Assembly: GCA_038231815.1 (NCBI GenBank) | Contig: JBBRKQ010000136.1 | Span: 1-10,319, forward strand | Reading direction: 5' to 3' | DNA: 10,319 nt | From: CAILKP01 sp038231815 | Lineage (GTDB): Bacteria > Planctomycetota > Phycisphaerae > Phycisphaerales > UBA1924 | Shown: one piece after another, positions 1 to 6,915 of the stretch | How the letters are laid out: each line of letters begins with the position of its first letter | Position numbering within the stretch: position 1 is the first letter of the stretch | Program-made: the position numbers and the translations under genes | Notes under the pieces: model-generated | Database searches by the model: none | What the model was told of the DNA's origin: nothing | The model's input: the letters and a program-made list of their open reading frames with translations, nothing else

Positions 1-2337
1 GGCAATAGGAATACCCAGCGCGTTGTAGACAAACGCCCAAAACAGATTCTGCCTGATCGTGCGCATCGTGGCCTTCGAGAGAGCGATGGCCTCGGGGACC
101 GAGCGGAGGTCGCCGCGGATGAGGGTGATGTCGGAGGCCTCAATGGCGACGTCCGTTCCTGTGCCCATCGCAAGGCCCACGTCCGCTTGGGCAAGGGCCG
201 GGGCATCGTTGATGCCGTCGCCGACCATGCCGACGACGAGGCCCTGAGCTTGGAGCCTTTTGACGTGCTCGGCCTTGTTCCCGGGTAGCACCTCGGCGAA
301 GACCATGTCGGGCGCGATCCCGACCTCCTTCGCCACGGCCGCCGCGGTCTTGGCGTTGTCGCCGGTGATCATCGCCACACGCAGGCCCATCTTCTGCATC
401 TGCTCAATGGCCGCCTTGGACTCGGGCTTCACGCGGTCGGCGACGGCGATCAGCCCCGCGGGCTTGCCGTCGATGGCGGCGTACATAGGCGTTTTGCCCG
501 CCGCCGCGAGTTCGCTGGCAAGGGTGTCCAGCGCCGTGGTGTCGATCCTGCGGTCGGCGAGGAGCGCACGCTTACCGACCAGGACCGAGCGGCCGTCCAC
601 GGTCGCCTCAATGCCGTTGCCGACGATAGCTTTGAAAGCACTGGGTTCCGCGAGCGTCAGGCCGCGGGCCTTGGCCCCTTCCACGATCGCGGCGGCGAGC
701 GGGTGTTCGCTCCGCCGCTCTGCGGAAGCGGAGAGCCGCACCAGGTCGGCCTCGGCGATTCCGGGGAGTGCTCGCACGTCCGTGAGGGCGGGCTTGCCCT
801 GCGTGATGGTGCCGGTCTTGTCGAGGATAATGGCCGTGAGCTTGTGGGCCGTCTCCAGCGCTTCTCCACCCTTGATGAGGATGCCGCGCTCGGCCCCCCG
901 ACCGGTGCCGACCATGATCGCGGTGGGCGTGGCCAGCCCCAAGGCACAGGGGCAGGCGATGATGAGGACGGAAACGAACGTGAGCAGGGCCATGCTCAGC
1001 CGCGTGTCCATCGGAGCCACAAAATACCAGACAACGAAAGTGATGAGGGCGATGCCGAGCACCACGGGCGTGAAGTAGCCGCTGATGGTGTCCGCGAGGC
1101 GGGCGATCGGGGCCTTGTTCCCTTGGGCATCCTGCACCAGGCGGACGATTTGCTGGAGCGCGGTGTCCTTGCCGACGTTGGTGGCGCGGAAGGTCAGCGC
1201 GCCAGTCGTATTAATGGTGGCGCCGAAGACCGCATCGCCGGGCTTCTTCTCGACAGGGACGCTCTCGCCGGTCAGCATCGACTCGTCGATGGCGGAGTCG
1301 CCGGTTTCAACTTTGCCGTCCACGGGGATCTTCTCGCCGGGGCGGACGATGACGGCGTCGCCGACAACGACCTGTTCAACCGGAATGTCCTGCTCCTCCC
1401 CCTTTCGCACCACGCGAGCCGTCTTGGCTTGGAGGCCGATCAGGCGACGGATTGCGGCGCTGGTGTTGCCCGTGGCCCGGGCCTCAAAGAGCTTGCCGAG
1501 CAGCACAAGCACGATGATGACCGCCGCGGCCTCGTAGTAGACGGGAACCATCGTCATGCCAGTCCCGGAATGCGCCGCCGCGCCGCCCTGGGCCGCCGCG
1601 AAGAATCCCGGCCAGATCGTCGCGGCGATGGAGTACAGGAAGGCCGCGCCGGTGCCGAGCGCCACCAGTGAGTCCATGTTGGCTCGGAAATGCTTCAGAC
1701 CCATCCACGCCATCCGGTAAAACTGCGATCCGCACCACACCACCACCGGCGTGGTCAGGGCGAGCTGAAGCCAGTTGATCCACGGTTGATTCAGAAACGC
1801 GATCTTCCCGTGCGACATCGCGATGACCAGCACGGGCAGCGAAAGAGCCGCACCGACGATGACCTTGCGGAGCAACACCGTCTGCTCGTCGGCGTTGACG
1901 TGCATGTGGGCGGAATGGTCCTCCCCAACTTCACCCTTGGCCATCGCATGACCAGCGGGCATGGCCGCGTGCCCCGCCGCGGACATTCCCGGCATCGCGT
2001 GGTCGTGTCCGGCGTGATTCCCCGATGCCGACTCGGGGACCACCGCGTCGTATCCGGTCCCCTTCACCACGCCCACCAGCTTCTCCGGAGAAGTCGCGGC
2101 AGCGTCGTACCGGACCGTCGCGGTCTTGGTGGCGAAGTTCACGCTCGCCTTGGACACGCCCGGGGCCTTGCCCAGCGCCTTCTCGATGGTATTGGCGCAC
2201 GATGCGCACGTCATGCCCTTCAGAGGCAGGTCCACGCGCTCGTCCGGTGCGGCGGCCGCGGGAACGCTCGATCCCAGCGGTGTGCTCGTGCCGCGGGGCA
2301 AAGTCACGTCCGCACCTGGCTGGTGTTGGTGGTTCAT
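1..2337 (-). CDS. copA: Cu(I)-translocating P1B-type ATPase CopA (C-terminus cut by window edge)
   Basis: This inner-membrane pump uses ATP to export Cu(I) from the cytoplasm. The reading frame is open for 779 codons, from an ATG at 2337 (AAAGGA lies 5 nt upstream) to base 1. Visible in order: one HMA domain (about residues 33-100) with GMTCASC (Cys44, Cys47); a His/Met-rich linker (about 103-145); transmembrane helices from about 157; the actuator TGES (356-359); the CPC ion-binding motif (462-464); the phosphorylation site DKTGT (Asp506); the nucleotide-domain SEHP (544-546; His545, Pro546); TGDN (658-661); GDGIND (706-711); and the Tyr-Asn pair of TM7 at the very end (FVYNALGIPIA). CPC plus YN marks the Cu(I)/Ag(I) P1B-1 group. 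About 50-60 residues, including the TM8 MxxS motif, should lie beyond the left edge. It is the last visible gene of the copZ-csoR-microprotein-copA unit. The truncation is due to the window and not to a mutation. Confidence 0.97.
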   Translation of the reverse strand, partial: MNHQHQPGADVTLPRGTSTPLGSSVPAAAAPDERVDLPLKGMTCASCANTIEKALGKAPGVSKASVNFATKTATVRYDAAATSPEKLVGVVKGTGYDAVVPESASGNHAGHDHAMPGMSAAGHAAMPAGHAMAKGEVGEDHSAHMHVNADEQTVLLRKVIVGAALSLPVLVIAMSHGKIAFLNQPWINWLQLALTTPVVVWCGSQFYRMAWMGLKHFRANMDSLVALGTGAAFLYSIAATIWPGFFAAAQGGAAAHSGTGMTMVPVYYEAAAVIIVLVLLGKLFEARATGNTSAAIRRLIGLQAKTARVVRKGEEQDIPVEQVVVGDAVIVRPGEKIPVDGKVETGDSAIDESMLTGESVPVEKKPGDAVFGATINTTGALTFRATNVGKDTALQQIVRLVQDAQGNKAPIARLADTISGYFTPVVLGIALITFVVWYFVAPMDTRLSMALLTFVSVLIIACPCALGLATPTAIMVGTGRGAERGILIKGGEALETAHKLTAIILDKTGTITQGKPALTDVRALPGIAEADLVRLSASAERRSEHPLAAAIVEGAKARGLTLAEPSAFKAIVGNGIEATVDGRSVLVGKRALLADRRIDTTALDTLASELAAAGKTPMYAAIDGKPAGLIAVADRVKPESKAAIEQMQKMGLRVAMITGDNAKTAAAVAKEVGIAPDMVFAEVLPGNKAEHVKRLQAQGLVVGMVGDGINDAPALAQADVGLAMGTGTDVAIEASDITLIRGDLRSVPEAIALSKATMRTIRQNLFWAFVYNALGIPIA

Positions 2338-2364
2338 CGTTGTCCTTTCCGATCCATCGGCGAC

Positions 2365-2553
2365 TCAACATCGTGCGGCGGAGGTCGTCTGCTCCCCGTG
2401 CGGTGCGCCGGGCGTGGCCGTCTTTCGAGAGTCTTTGAGCATCGGCCCCGCGATCAAGGCCGCGACAATCGCTACGCCCACAATCACGGGCATGAACCGC
2501 GTCCATCCCTTCGCGGGTGGCTTGTCGGCGTGGCATCCGCAGTTGCAACTCAT
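2365..2553 (-). CDS. 62-residue membrane microprotein with N-terminal CxCxCH motif
   Basis: The family is not recognised. The protein begins MSCNCGCH (Cys3, Cys5, Cys7, His8), has a basic/aromatic stretch (KGWTRF), one hydrophobic helix of about 20 residues (about 21-40), and a short polar tail ending in a lone Cys62. The likely topology is a single-pass membrane protein with a thiol cluster on one side. The ORF starts 24 nt after the csoR stop and ends 27 nt before copA, so it fills the gap between two certain genes and is very probably co-transcribed with them. No good Shine-Dalgarno is visible, so translation may depend on coupling to csoR. A role in binding Cu(I) beside CopA is inferred from context and the Cys/His cluster only. 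Confidence 0.7.
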   Translation of the reverse strand: MSCNCGCHADKPPAKGWTRFMPVIVGVAIVAALIAGPMLKDSRKTATPGAPHGEQTTSAARC

Positions 2554-2577
2554 CGAGAGTCTCGCTTTCTGGTCAGT

Positions 2578-3018
2578 TCAGGTGCGCAGCTTGGCGACGA
2601 GTTCCATCAGCTCGTCCACCATCGCCTCCCGCGTCATCCCCTCATCGTGCATCGCCTTGGCGGCGCAATGCTGAAGGTGGCTGCGCATGAGGTTTCGGGC
2701 CACGGTTTGCAGCGACTCGCGCACGGCGGAGACCTGCGTGATGATGTCGGCGCAGTAGCGGTCCTGCTCGACCATTCCCGCCAGCCCGCGCACCTGCCCC
2801 TCGATCCGCCGCAGGTGTTTGAGGTTCGCGGCCTTGAGCGCGTTGTCCACACCCGCCGCGTGCGCCCCCGGCCCGACGCCGTCGCGCACCGCCGCCGGTT
2901 CGCCCAACCGCATCGAACCCTTGAGCGCAGAGGCCGACGCCGGGCCGCAGCCGTGCGCCGCGCTGGTGATGGCCGCCGCGCCCTTCTTCGCCGATATTTT
3001 CGTTCGTGCCGCCGCCAT
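2578..3018 (-). CDS. csoR: CsoR-family copper-sensing transcriptional repressor
   Basis: CsoR (DUF156) proteins are all-helical DNA-binding repressors that release their operator when they bind Cu(I). The core (about residues 58-146) shows the family pattern HLRRIEGQVRGLAGMVE, followed by RYCADIITQ and NLMRSHLQHC. The Cu(I) ligand triad Cys/His/Cys is intact as Cys89, His114 and Cys118 (H-x3-C), which favours copper over the nickel/formaldehyde branches RcnR and FrmR. At 146 residues it is longer than usual (about 90-120) because of an Ala/Lys-rich N-terminal extension of some 55 residues carrying an extra HGC (His22, Cys24). The start at 3018 is supported by AAGGAG (3027-3032) 8 nt upstream; an internal Met36 has no comparable support. 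It lies 39 nt after copZ and upstream of copA, as in known autoregulated cop operons. The palindrome at 3425-3440 is its likely operator. Confidence 0.95.
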   Translation of the reverse strand: MAAARTKISAKKGAAAITSAAHGCGPASASALKGSMRLGEPAAVRDGVGPGAHAAGVDNALKAANLKHLRRIEGQVRGLAGMVEQDRYCADIITQVSAVRESLQTVARNLMRSHLQHCAAKAMHDEGMTREAMVDELMELVAKLRT

Positions 3019-3057
3019 CGGATCAACTCCTTCGTTCGTGAACGGATGCCCGCCCGT

Positions 3058-3402
3058 TCAACCGCAGCAGCAGCCCTTGGATGTGCCCGCCTGAGCGCCC
3101 GCCCCGGGAGCCACACCCATCTTGCTCGCCCCGCCGCAGCACCCGCCACTGGGCTTGCTCGAAACGGGCACGCTCGCATCCATCGCCCGCGCCGGATACC
3201 CGGCCGCTCCGAGCGCAGTCACGGCCTGCGCGGCGGACCACCCGTCCTTCGCCTCGATCTGGGCCGTCCCGACCGCCACCGAGCGGACCTTCACCCCCGG
3301 CACCACCGAAAGGGCCTTGGTCACGGCATTGACGCAGTGCCCGCAGCTCATCCCGTCGATGGAAAGCGTGATCGTGTCGTTTGAATTAGTCGTCGTGTCC
3401 AT
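3058..3402 (-). CDS. copZ: Copper chaperone CopZ-like HMA protein with Cys-rich tail
   Basis: This is a small cytosolic Cu(I) carrier expected to deliver copper to CopA and to CsoR. The 114-residue protein has an HMA fold (about residues 9-76) with the metal-binding loop GMSCGHC (17-23; Cys20, Cys23). Ordinary CopZ proteins stop after about 70 residues. Here a Gly/Ala/Ser-rich tail follows with two thiol clusters, GGCCGG (Cys88-89) and a terminal GCCCG (Cys111-113). The ATG at 3402 is chosen because AAGGAG (3410-3415) lies 7 nt upstream. The frame also stays open to 3480, but that would place the putative CsoR operator inside the coding region and adds a non-HMA leader. It is the first gene after the operator and leads into csoR. 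The tail could buffer extra Cu(I); this is inferred. Confidence 0.92.
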   Translation of the reverse strand: MDTTTNSNDTITLSIDGMSCGHCVNAVTKALSVVPGVKVRSVAVGTAQIEAKDGWSAAQAVTALGAAGYPARAMDASVPVSSKPSGGCCGGASKMGVAPGAGAQAGTSKGCCCG

Positions 3403-3409
3403 GCTGAAT

Positions 3410-3415
3410 CTCCTT
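3410..3415 (-). promoter_or_regulatory. Shine-Dalgarno AAGGAG that sets the copZ start
   Basis: AAGGAG on the minus strand, 7 nt before the ATG at 3402. It decides for the 114-residue protein over a 140-residue version starting at 3480. Confidence 0.8.
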
Positions 3416-3424
3416 GAGAAGTAT

Positions 3425-3440
3425 ATACCCCCTGGGGTAT
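3425..3440. promoter_or_regulatory. Putative CsoR operator upstream of copZ
   Basis: The sequence is ATACCCC-CT-GGGGTAT: two perfect 7-bp inverted arms around a 2-nt centre, with further matches just outside (3422/3443 and 3423/3442). Known CsoR operators are short G/C-run palindromes of the TACCC...GGGTA kind. It lies 22 nt upstream of the copZ ATG, in the only sizeable gap of the cop module, and the window encodes a CsoR. A -10-like TATCAT (3443-3448, minus) sits immediately upstream of it, and a weak TTGTTT (3479-3484)/TATTCT (3457-3462) pair with 16-nt spacing is a second option. Neither promoter is strong by E. coli rules. Repressor binding here would block initiation or early elongation. 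Confidence 0.8.
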
Positions 3441-3519
3441 GTATGATAGGCGCGTGAGAATAGTTTTCCGGCGGGGACAAACAAATCAGGGAAACTTGGA
3501 TTGATGCCAGCCTTCCTGC

Positions 3520-5025
3520 TCAGTGCTGCCCATGCACGCCTTCGTGCGGCATCTGCTCGCCCAGCGGCGGGGGCAGCTTGTGCGGACGCAGCGCGCCCTC
3601 CGGCGGTCGGGGCTCGCCCGAACCATCGCCCGCAATGCCTGCCGCCCGTAGCGCATCATCGGTCGCGGGCTGCACCAGCGTTCCCGCCGGTGGGGCGTAC
3701 CACCCCGGGTCCACCACATCCCGTGCGAGCGACTCGCGCACCTTGAAGATCGTGAACATCCCGCCCATGGTGATCTCGTCGTAGGGGCCGACGCCGCCGA
3801 CCATGGGCGTGCTGTTGGTGGGCACGGCCATGCCCATCCCGGCCATGCCCGCCATGCCGTCCTGCCCCATCGTCATGTAGCCGGGCAGGAGTTTGCGCAC
3901 CTGGGTGTCCAGCCCGCGCGAGTGCACGCCGATCGTGTTGGGTAGGCCGTGCCCCATCTGCGTCATGACGTGGTGCGTCATGTGGCAGTGCATGGCCCAG
4001 TCGCCGGGGTTGTCGGCGACGAGTTCAACCGTGCGGGTGCTGCCGGTGGGGACCAGCACGGTTGTCTCCGGCCAGCGTCCCGCTTCCGGGATCACGCCCC
4101 CGTCGGTCTCGGTAACGGTGAAGTAGTACCCGTGGAGGTGGATGGGGTGGTGGTCCATCGCCGAGAGGTTGCCGATGCGGATGCGTACCCGCTCGCCGAC
4201 CTGGGCCACCAGCGGCCTTGTCGCGGGAAAGATTTTACCGTTGATGGTGAGCACGTTGAAGTCACTCATCTCGTTGGGATCGGGGCGCGACGCTCCCACG
4301 GCTAATGCCCACTCATGCAGCATGAGCGCGTAGTCGCGATCGGGACGCTCGCTCGCCTTGGTGCGCGGGTGGATCACGAACAGGCCGGTCATGCCCAGGC
4401 CCATCTGCGTCATCTCGTCGTGGTGGGCGTGGTACATGCACGTCCCGGGCTGACGGAGCGTGAACTCGTACATGAACGTCTCGCCGGGCTTGATGGCCCG
4501 CTGCGTGAGCCCGCCCACACCGTCCATCCCCGACGGGATGAGCAGCCCGTGCCAGTGCGTTGCCGTAAGCGCCTTCAACTTGTTTGTCATGAAAATGCGG
4601 ATGCGGTCCCCCTCGCACGCCTCGATCACCGGACCGTGCACCGAGCCGTTGTAGCCCCAGCACGTCGCCTTGAGCCCCTCGGCGAACTCGTGCTCGACCT
4701 CTTCGGCCACGAGGTGGAAGACCTTCACGCCGTCCACGACTTTGAAGGGCAGCGTCCATCCGTTGGGGACGATGACGGGCGTGTAGTCACGCCCCGGTTC
4801 GCCAGGGGGGAGGTTGTCGTGTGGCCCGGCGGCGGGCGCCGTGATTGCGTGCTGGTCGTGGCCGGGGTGCGCGGCCTCGGGCTGCGCAGCGTGTGCGGCT
4901 TGGGCGGCGGCGCGCCCGGCAAGCAGCAGCGACCCACCCGCGAGAGCGCCCGCTTGCAGAACGCCGCGCCGCGTGAGTGTGTTCGGAGACAGTCGTACGG
5001 TCAATCGATTGCTAGGTGCATCCAT
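3520..5025 (-). CDS. Tat-exported two-domain multicopper oxidase
   Basis: This periplasmic copper oxidase is expected to oxidise toxic Cu(I) to Cu(II) with reduction of O2. The 501-residue protein starts with a Tat-like signal (TRRGVLQAGALAGG near 18-31, hydrophobic to about 40). All four copper motifs are present: HWHG (157-160), HAH (199-201), HPIHLH (293-298) and HCHMTHH (346-352). The type-1 copper ligands are His293, Cys347 and His352, with Met357 as axial residue. First-domain and last-domain motifs are only about 135 residues apart, against some 340 in CueO-type enzymes, so the middle cupredoxin domain is missing and only domain 2 has a type-1 site. A Met-rich stretch (about 383-408) and a His/Met-containing tail follow. 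AGGAGG (5034-5039) lies 8 nt before the ATG, and the ATG is 1 nt after the stop of the outer-membrane gene, so the two are translationally coupled. It fills the place of PcoA/CopA oxidases of other copper operons. Confidence 0.95.
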   Translation of the reverse strand: MDAPSNRLTVRLSPNTLTRRGVLQAGALAGGSLLLAGRAAAQAAHAAQPEAAHPGHDQHAITAPAAGPHDNLPPGEPGRDYTPVIVPNGWTLPFKVVDGVKVFHLVAEEVEHEFAEGLKATCWGYNGSVHGPVIEACEGDRIRIFMTNKLKALTATHWHGLLIPSGMDGVGGLTQRAIKPGETFMYEFTLRQPGTCMYHAHHDEMTQMGLGMTGLFVIHPRTKASERPDRDYALMLHEWALAVGASRPDPNEMSDFNVLTINGKIFPATRPLVAQVGERVRIRIGNLSAMDHHPIHLHGYYFTVTETDGGVIPEAGRWPETTVLVPTGSTRTVELVADNPGDWAMHCHMTHHVMTQMGHGLPNTIGVHSRGLDTQVRKLLPGYMTMGQDGMAGMAGMGMAVPTNSTPMVGGVGPYDEITMGGMFTIFKVRESLARDVVDPGWYAPPAGTLVQPATDDALRAAGIAGDGSGEPRPPEGALRPHKLPPPLGEQMPHEGVHGQH

Positions 5026-5026
5026 T

Positions 5027-6472
5027 TCAGTGGCCTCCTGAGTGGCTGCTTCCCGATGAAGCGCCGGAATTCATATTCGAGTCGCCTGAGGGTTGTGACA
5101 TCGGCGGCATACGGCCGCTGAGGATAAGTTCGAGTTTCGCCCGGGCGAGCCAGTAGGCCCGCAGGGATTCGACGTACTGCACGCCCCCTTCGACCTGATC
5201 GCGCTTGGCTTGCAGGAGTTGGAAGGCGCTCACCTGCATGGCGTTGTACTGGAGTTGGCTCTCATTCACGATCTTCTCGCGGAGCGGGAGGATCACCTTC
5301 TCGATGTAGAGAGCGCGGTCGCGGGCCGCGAGCACGGCGGCGTGGGCCGCGCGGACTCGGGCGCGGAGCGCGACGGCGGTCGCGTAATAGCGCTGCGCGG
5401 CCTGCTTAAGCCGGGCCTGCGCGGCTCCGATTTCACCCTGCCCCTGGTCAAAGAGCGGGATGGGCAATGACCACGACGGTCCGACCGACCACGAGCCGTC
5501 GAAGTCTTTCTCGGAGGCGACGCCGGTGTTGAGTTCCTGGAGCAGCGCTAAGGGCCTGGCGATCCCCAGCGTTCTGGCCGCGATCTCGACCTCGCGGCGG
5601 GCAAGTTCCAGGTCGCCGCTGCGTTCGACGGACCGGGCTTCCAGCCCCTCGCCCGGGATCTCGTTTGCCGGGATTGGAGGCAAACGCCCGGCCATCCGCC
5701 GGCCAACTGAATCGCCCCACAGGCCCATGAGTTCGTTTAATACCTCGCGGCGCTGCGTGACATCCGCCTCGGCGGTGGCCAGGTCGAGTTTGGATTGCTC
5801 GTAGATGGCCCGCTCGTTGGAGAGGTCCAACTCGCGTGTGTTCCCGGCAGCCCGGAGGCGCTTGGCGAACTCATACGAGGCCGCCATCCCCTCGGCGACG
5901 GTGCCGCGGAGTTCGCGGAGTTGCTCGGCGGCTTGCAGTTCGTTGTACGCGACCCGCGTTTCGCCCGCGAGGTCGAGGACCGCGCCGGTCACGCGGACTT
6001 TCGCGGCCTCGAACTGGGCTTGGGCGCGCCCCTTGCGCAGGGGCATGGAGAGGAGACTCACGAAGTCCTGCGACAGGTCAAGGACCACGTCCGTCCCGCC
6101 ACCGCCGGTGGCGAAGCGGACTTCCCCGCCGAACACCGGGTTCTTGAGCAGCCCGGCTTGCACCAGATCGGCTTGCGCGAGGTTGAGGTCTTCGTAGACC
6201 GCTTGCAGGTTGCGGTTGTTCAGCAGGGCGATCTGCACCGCGCCGTCTGCCGTGAGTTCGTCCGCGAGCAGGGTGCGGACGGCAACGCGGGCCTCCTCGT
6301 CTTCTATGGAGCCGGTGTCCCAGTGGACTTTCTGCCCGGTGCGGTCGGAGACGGAACGCTGCACATCATCAAAGCCCATGCCGGGCTTCATGCTCGCGCA
6401 GCCGCCGACCCACAGGCCCGCTGCGGCGGCGACAACGGCGGCGATGCGCAGGCGATAGGTTTGAGTGCTCAT
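5027..6472 (-). CDS. TolC/CusC-type outer-membrane efflux lipoprotein
   Basis: This protein of 481 residues belongs to the outer-membrane efflux (TolC) family, whose trimers form channels through the outer membrane and periplasm. An N-terminal lipoprotein signal ends in VGGC (Cys25), as in CusC-type members. Two outer-membrane-efflux repeats follow, with long Ala/Leu/Glu/Arg-rich coiled-coil segments (for instance the AQADLVQAGLLKNP and NESQLQYNAMQVSAFQLLQA regions, each typical of the family). The last 25 or so residues are a Ser/Gly/Met/His-rich tail ending SHSGGH, a possible metal-binding addition. The ATG at 6472 is chosen over 6517 because AAGGAGG (6483-6489) precedes it, the lipoprotein signal begins there, and it overlaps the upstream stop as ATGA. 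No RND pump or fusion protein is encoded nearby, so the inner-membrane partner is unknown. Confidence 0.93.
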   Translation of the reverse strand: MSTQTYRLRIAAVVAAAAGLWVGGCASMKPGMGFDDVQRSVSDRTGQKVHWDTGSIEDEEARVAVRTLLADELTADGAVQIALLNNRNLQAVYEDLNLAQADLVQAGLLKNPVFGGEVRFATGGGGTDVVLDLSQDFVSLLSMPLRKGRAQAQFEAAKVRVTGAVLDLAGETRVAYNELQAAEQLRELRGTVAEGMAASYEFAKRLRAAGNTRELDLSNERAIYEQSKLDLATAEADVTQRREVLNELMGLWGDSVGRRMAGRLPPIPANEIPGEGLEARSVERSGDLELARREVEIAARTLGIARPLALLQELNTGVASEKDFDGSWSVGPSWSLPIPLFDQGQGEIGAAQARLKQAAQRYYATAVALRARVRAAHAAVLAARDRALYIEKVILPLREKIVNESQLQYNAMQVSAFQLLQAKRDQVEGGVQYVESLRAYWLARAKLELILSGRMPPMSQPSGDSNMNSGASSGSSHSGGH

Positions 6473-6852
6473 TCGTGGCCGCCCTCCTTCTCTTTCGGGA
6501 CGAGTTTCATGTTGCACTTGGGGCAGCGCCCCGGCTCCTTGGAGACGATTTCGGGATGCATGGGGCAGGTGTAGAGCGCGCCGTCGATGCGCGCGTCAGA
6601 CAATGGCGGGGGCTGGGCGTGGCCCGCGTGCGGCGTCACGTCGTGGGTGTCCATCGGTGGCGCGGACGCCTTCGGGGACTCGGCATCTGCGATGTCGAGC
6701 GTGTGGGAGCGTGCAGGCAACGGCGCGGCGGCGGCATTGACACAGGCGGGATGGTCGTCGGGTGTGGGCGATTGGGCGCAGGGCGCGGCGCACCCCGCGA
6801 GAAACAGCAGGATCACTGCAAGCGGCAAGGTGGCATTTGTTCGAGTGCTCAT
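6469..6852 (-). CDS. Lipoprotein with heavy-metal-binding domain (HMBD)
   Basis: This 127-residue lipoprotein has a signal ending LAGC (Cys21). A low-complexity Pro/Ala/His linker follows (about 25-90, with DTHDVTPHAGHAQ). The C-terminal domain is the metal-binding type often found at the front of CusB-like fusion proteins: YTCPMHPEI (Cys96, Met98, His99) and GRCPKCNMKLVP (Cys110, Cys113, Met115). It ends in GGHE. Here the domain stands alone instead of being fused to a membrane-fusion protein. AAAGGA (6861-6866) lies 8 nt before the ATG. The stop overlaps the start of the outer-membrane channel gene by ATGA, so production of the two is linked. The likely role is capturing periplasmic Cu/Ag near the channel or the oxidase; this is inferred from domain and context. 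Confidence 0.88.
   Translation of the reverse strand: MSTRTNATLPLAVILLFLAGCAAPCAQSPTPDDHPACVNAAAAPLPARSHTLDIADAESPKASAPPMDTHDVTPHAGHAQPPPLSDARIDGALYTCPMHPEIVSKEPGRCPKCNMKLVPKEKEGGHE
6483..6489 (-). promoter_or_regulatory. Shine-Dalgarno AAGGAGG that sets the start of the outer-membrane channel gene
   Basis: AAGGAGG on the minus strand, inside the end of the HMBD gene and 10 nt before the ATG at 6472. Together with the ATGA overlap it argues against the longer frame from 6517. Confidence 0.8.
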
Positions 6853-6915
6853 GGGGAAAGTCCTTTGGTGGGGGTCAATGCACAGCGCGGACGGTGGCCC
6901 GCGCCGTGCGGCGGT

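Noticed and set aside
703..1671. Long plus-strand frame of 322 codons
   Set aside because: It is antisense to the catalytic core of copA (CPC, DKTGT, TGES) and has no domain of its own.
1690..3384. Long 564-codon plus-strand frame
   Set aside because: It runs antisense through copA, the microprotein, csoR and copZ, all of which have clear family motifs. The frame is a GC-rich shadow with an Arg/His-biased composition.
3417..3425. TATACT on the minus strand as a copZ -10 box
   Set aside because: Transcription would start inside or after the AAGGAG ribosome-binding site, leaving no usable leader.
5795..6574. Plus-strand frame of 259 codons
   Set aside because: It is antisense to the TolC-type gene, whose lipobox, repeats and ATGA overlap support the minus strand.
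6460..6852. Identical first 10 bases (ATGAGCACTC) of the HMBD lipoprotein and the outer-membrane channel genes
   Set aside because: The match stops after the common Met-Ser-Thr start; too short to indicate duplication.
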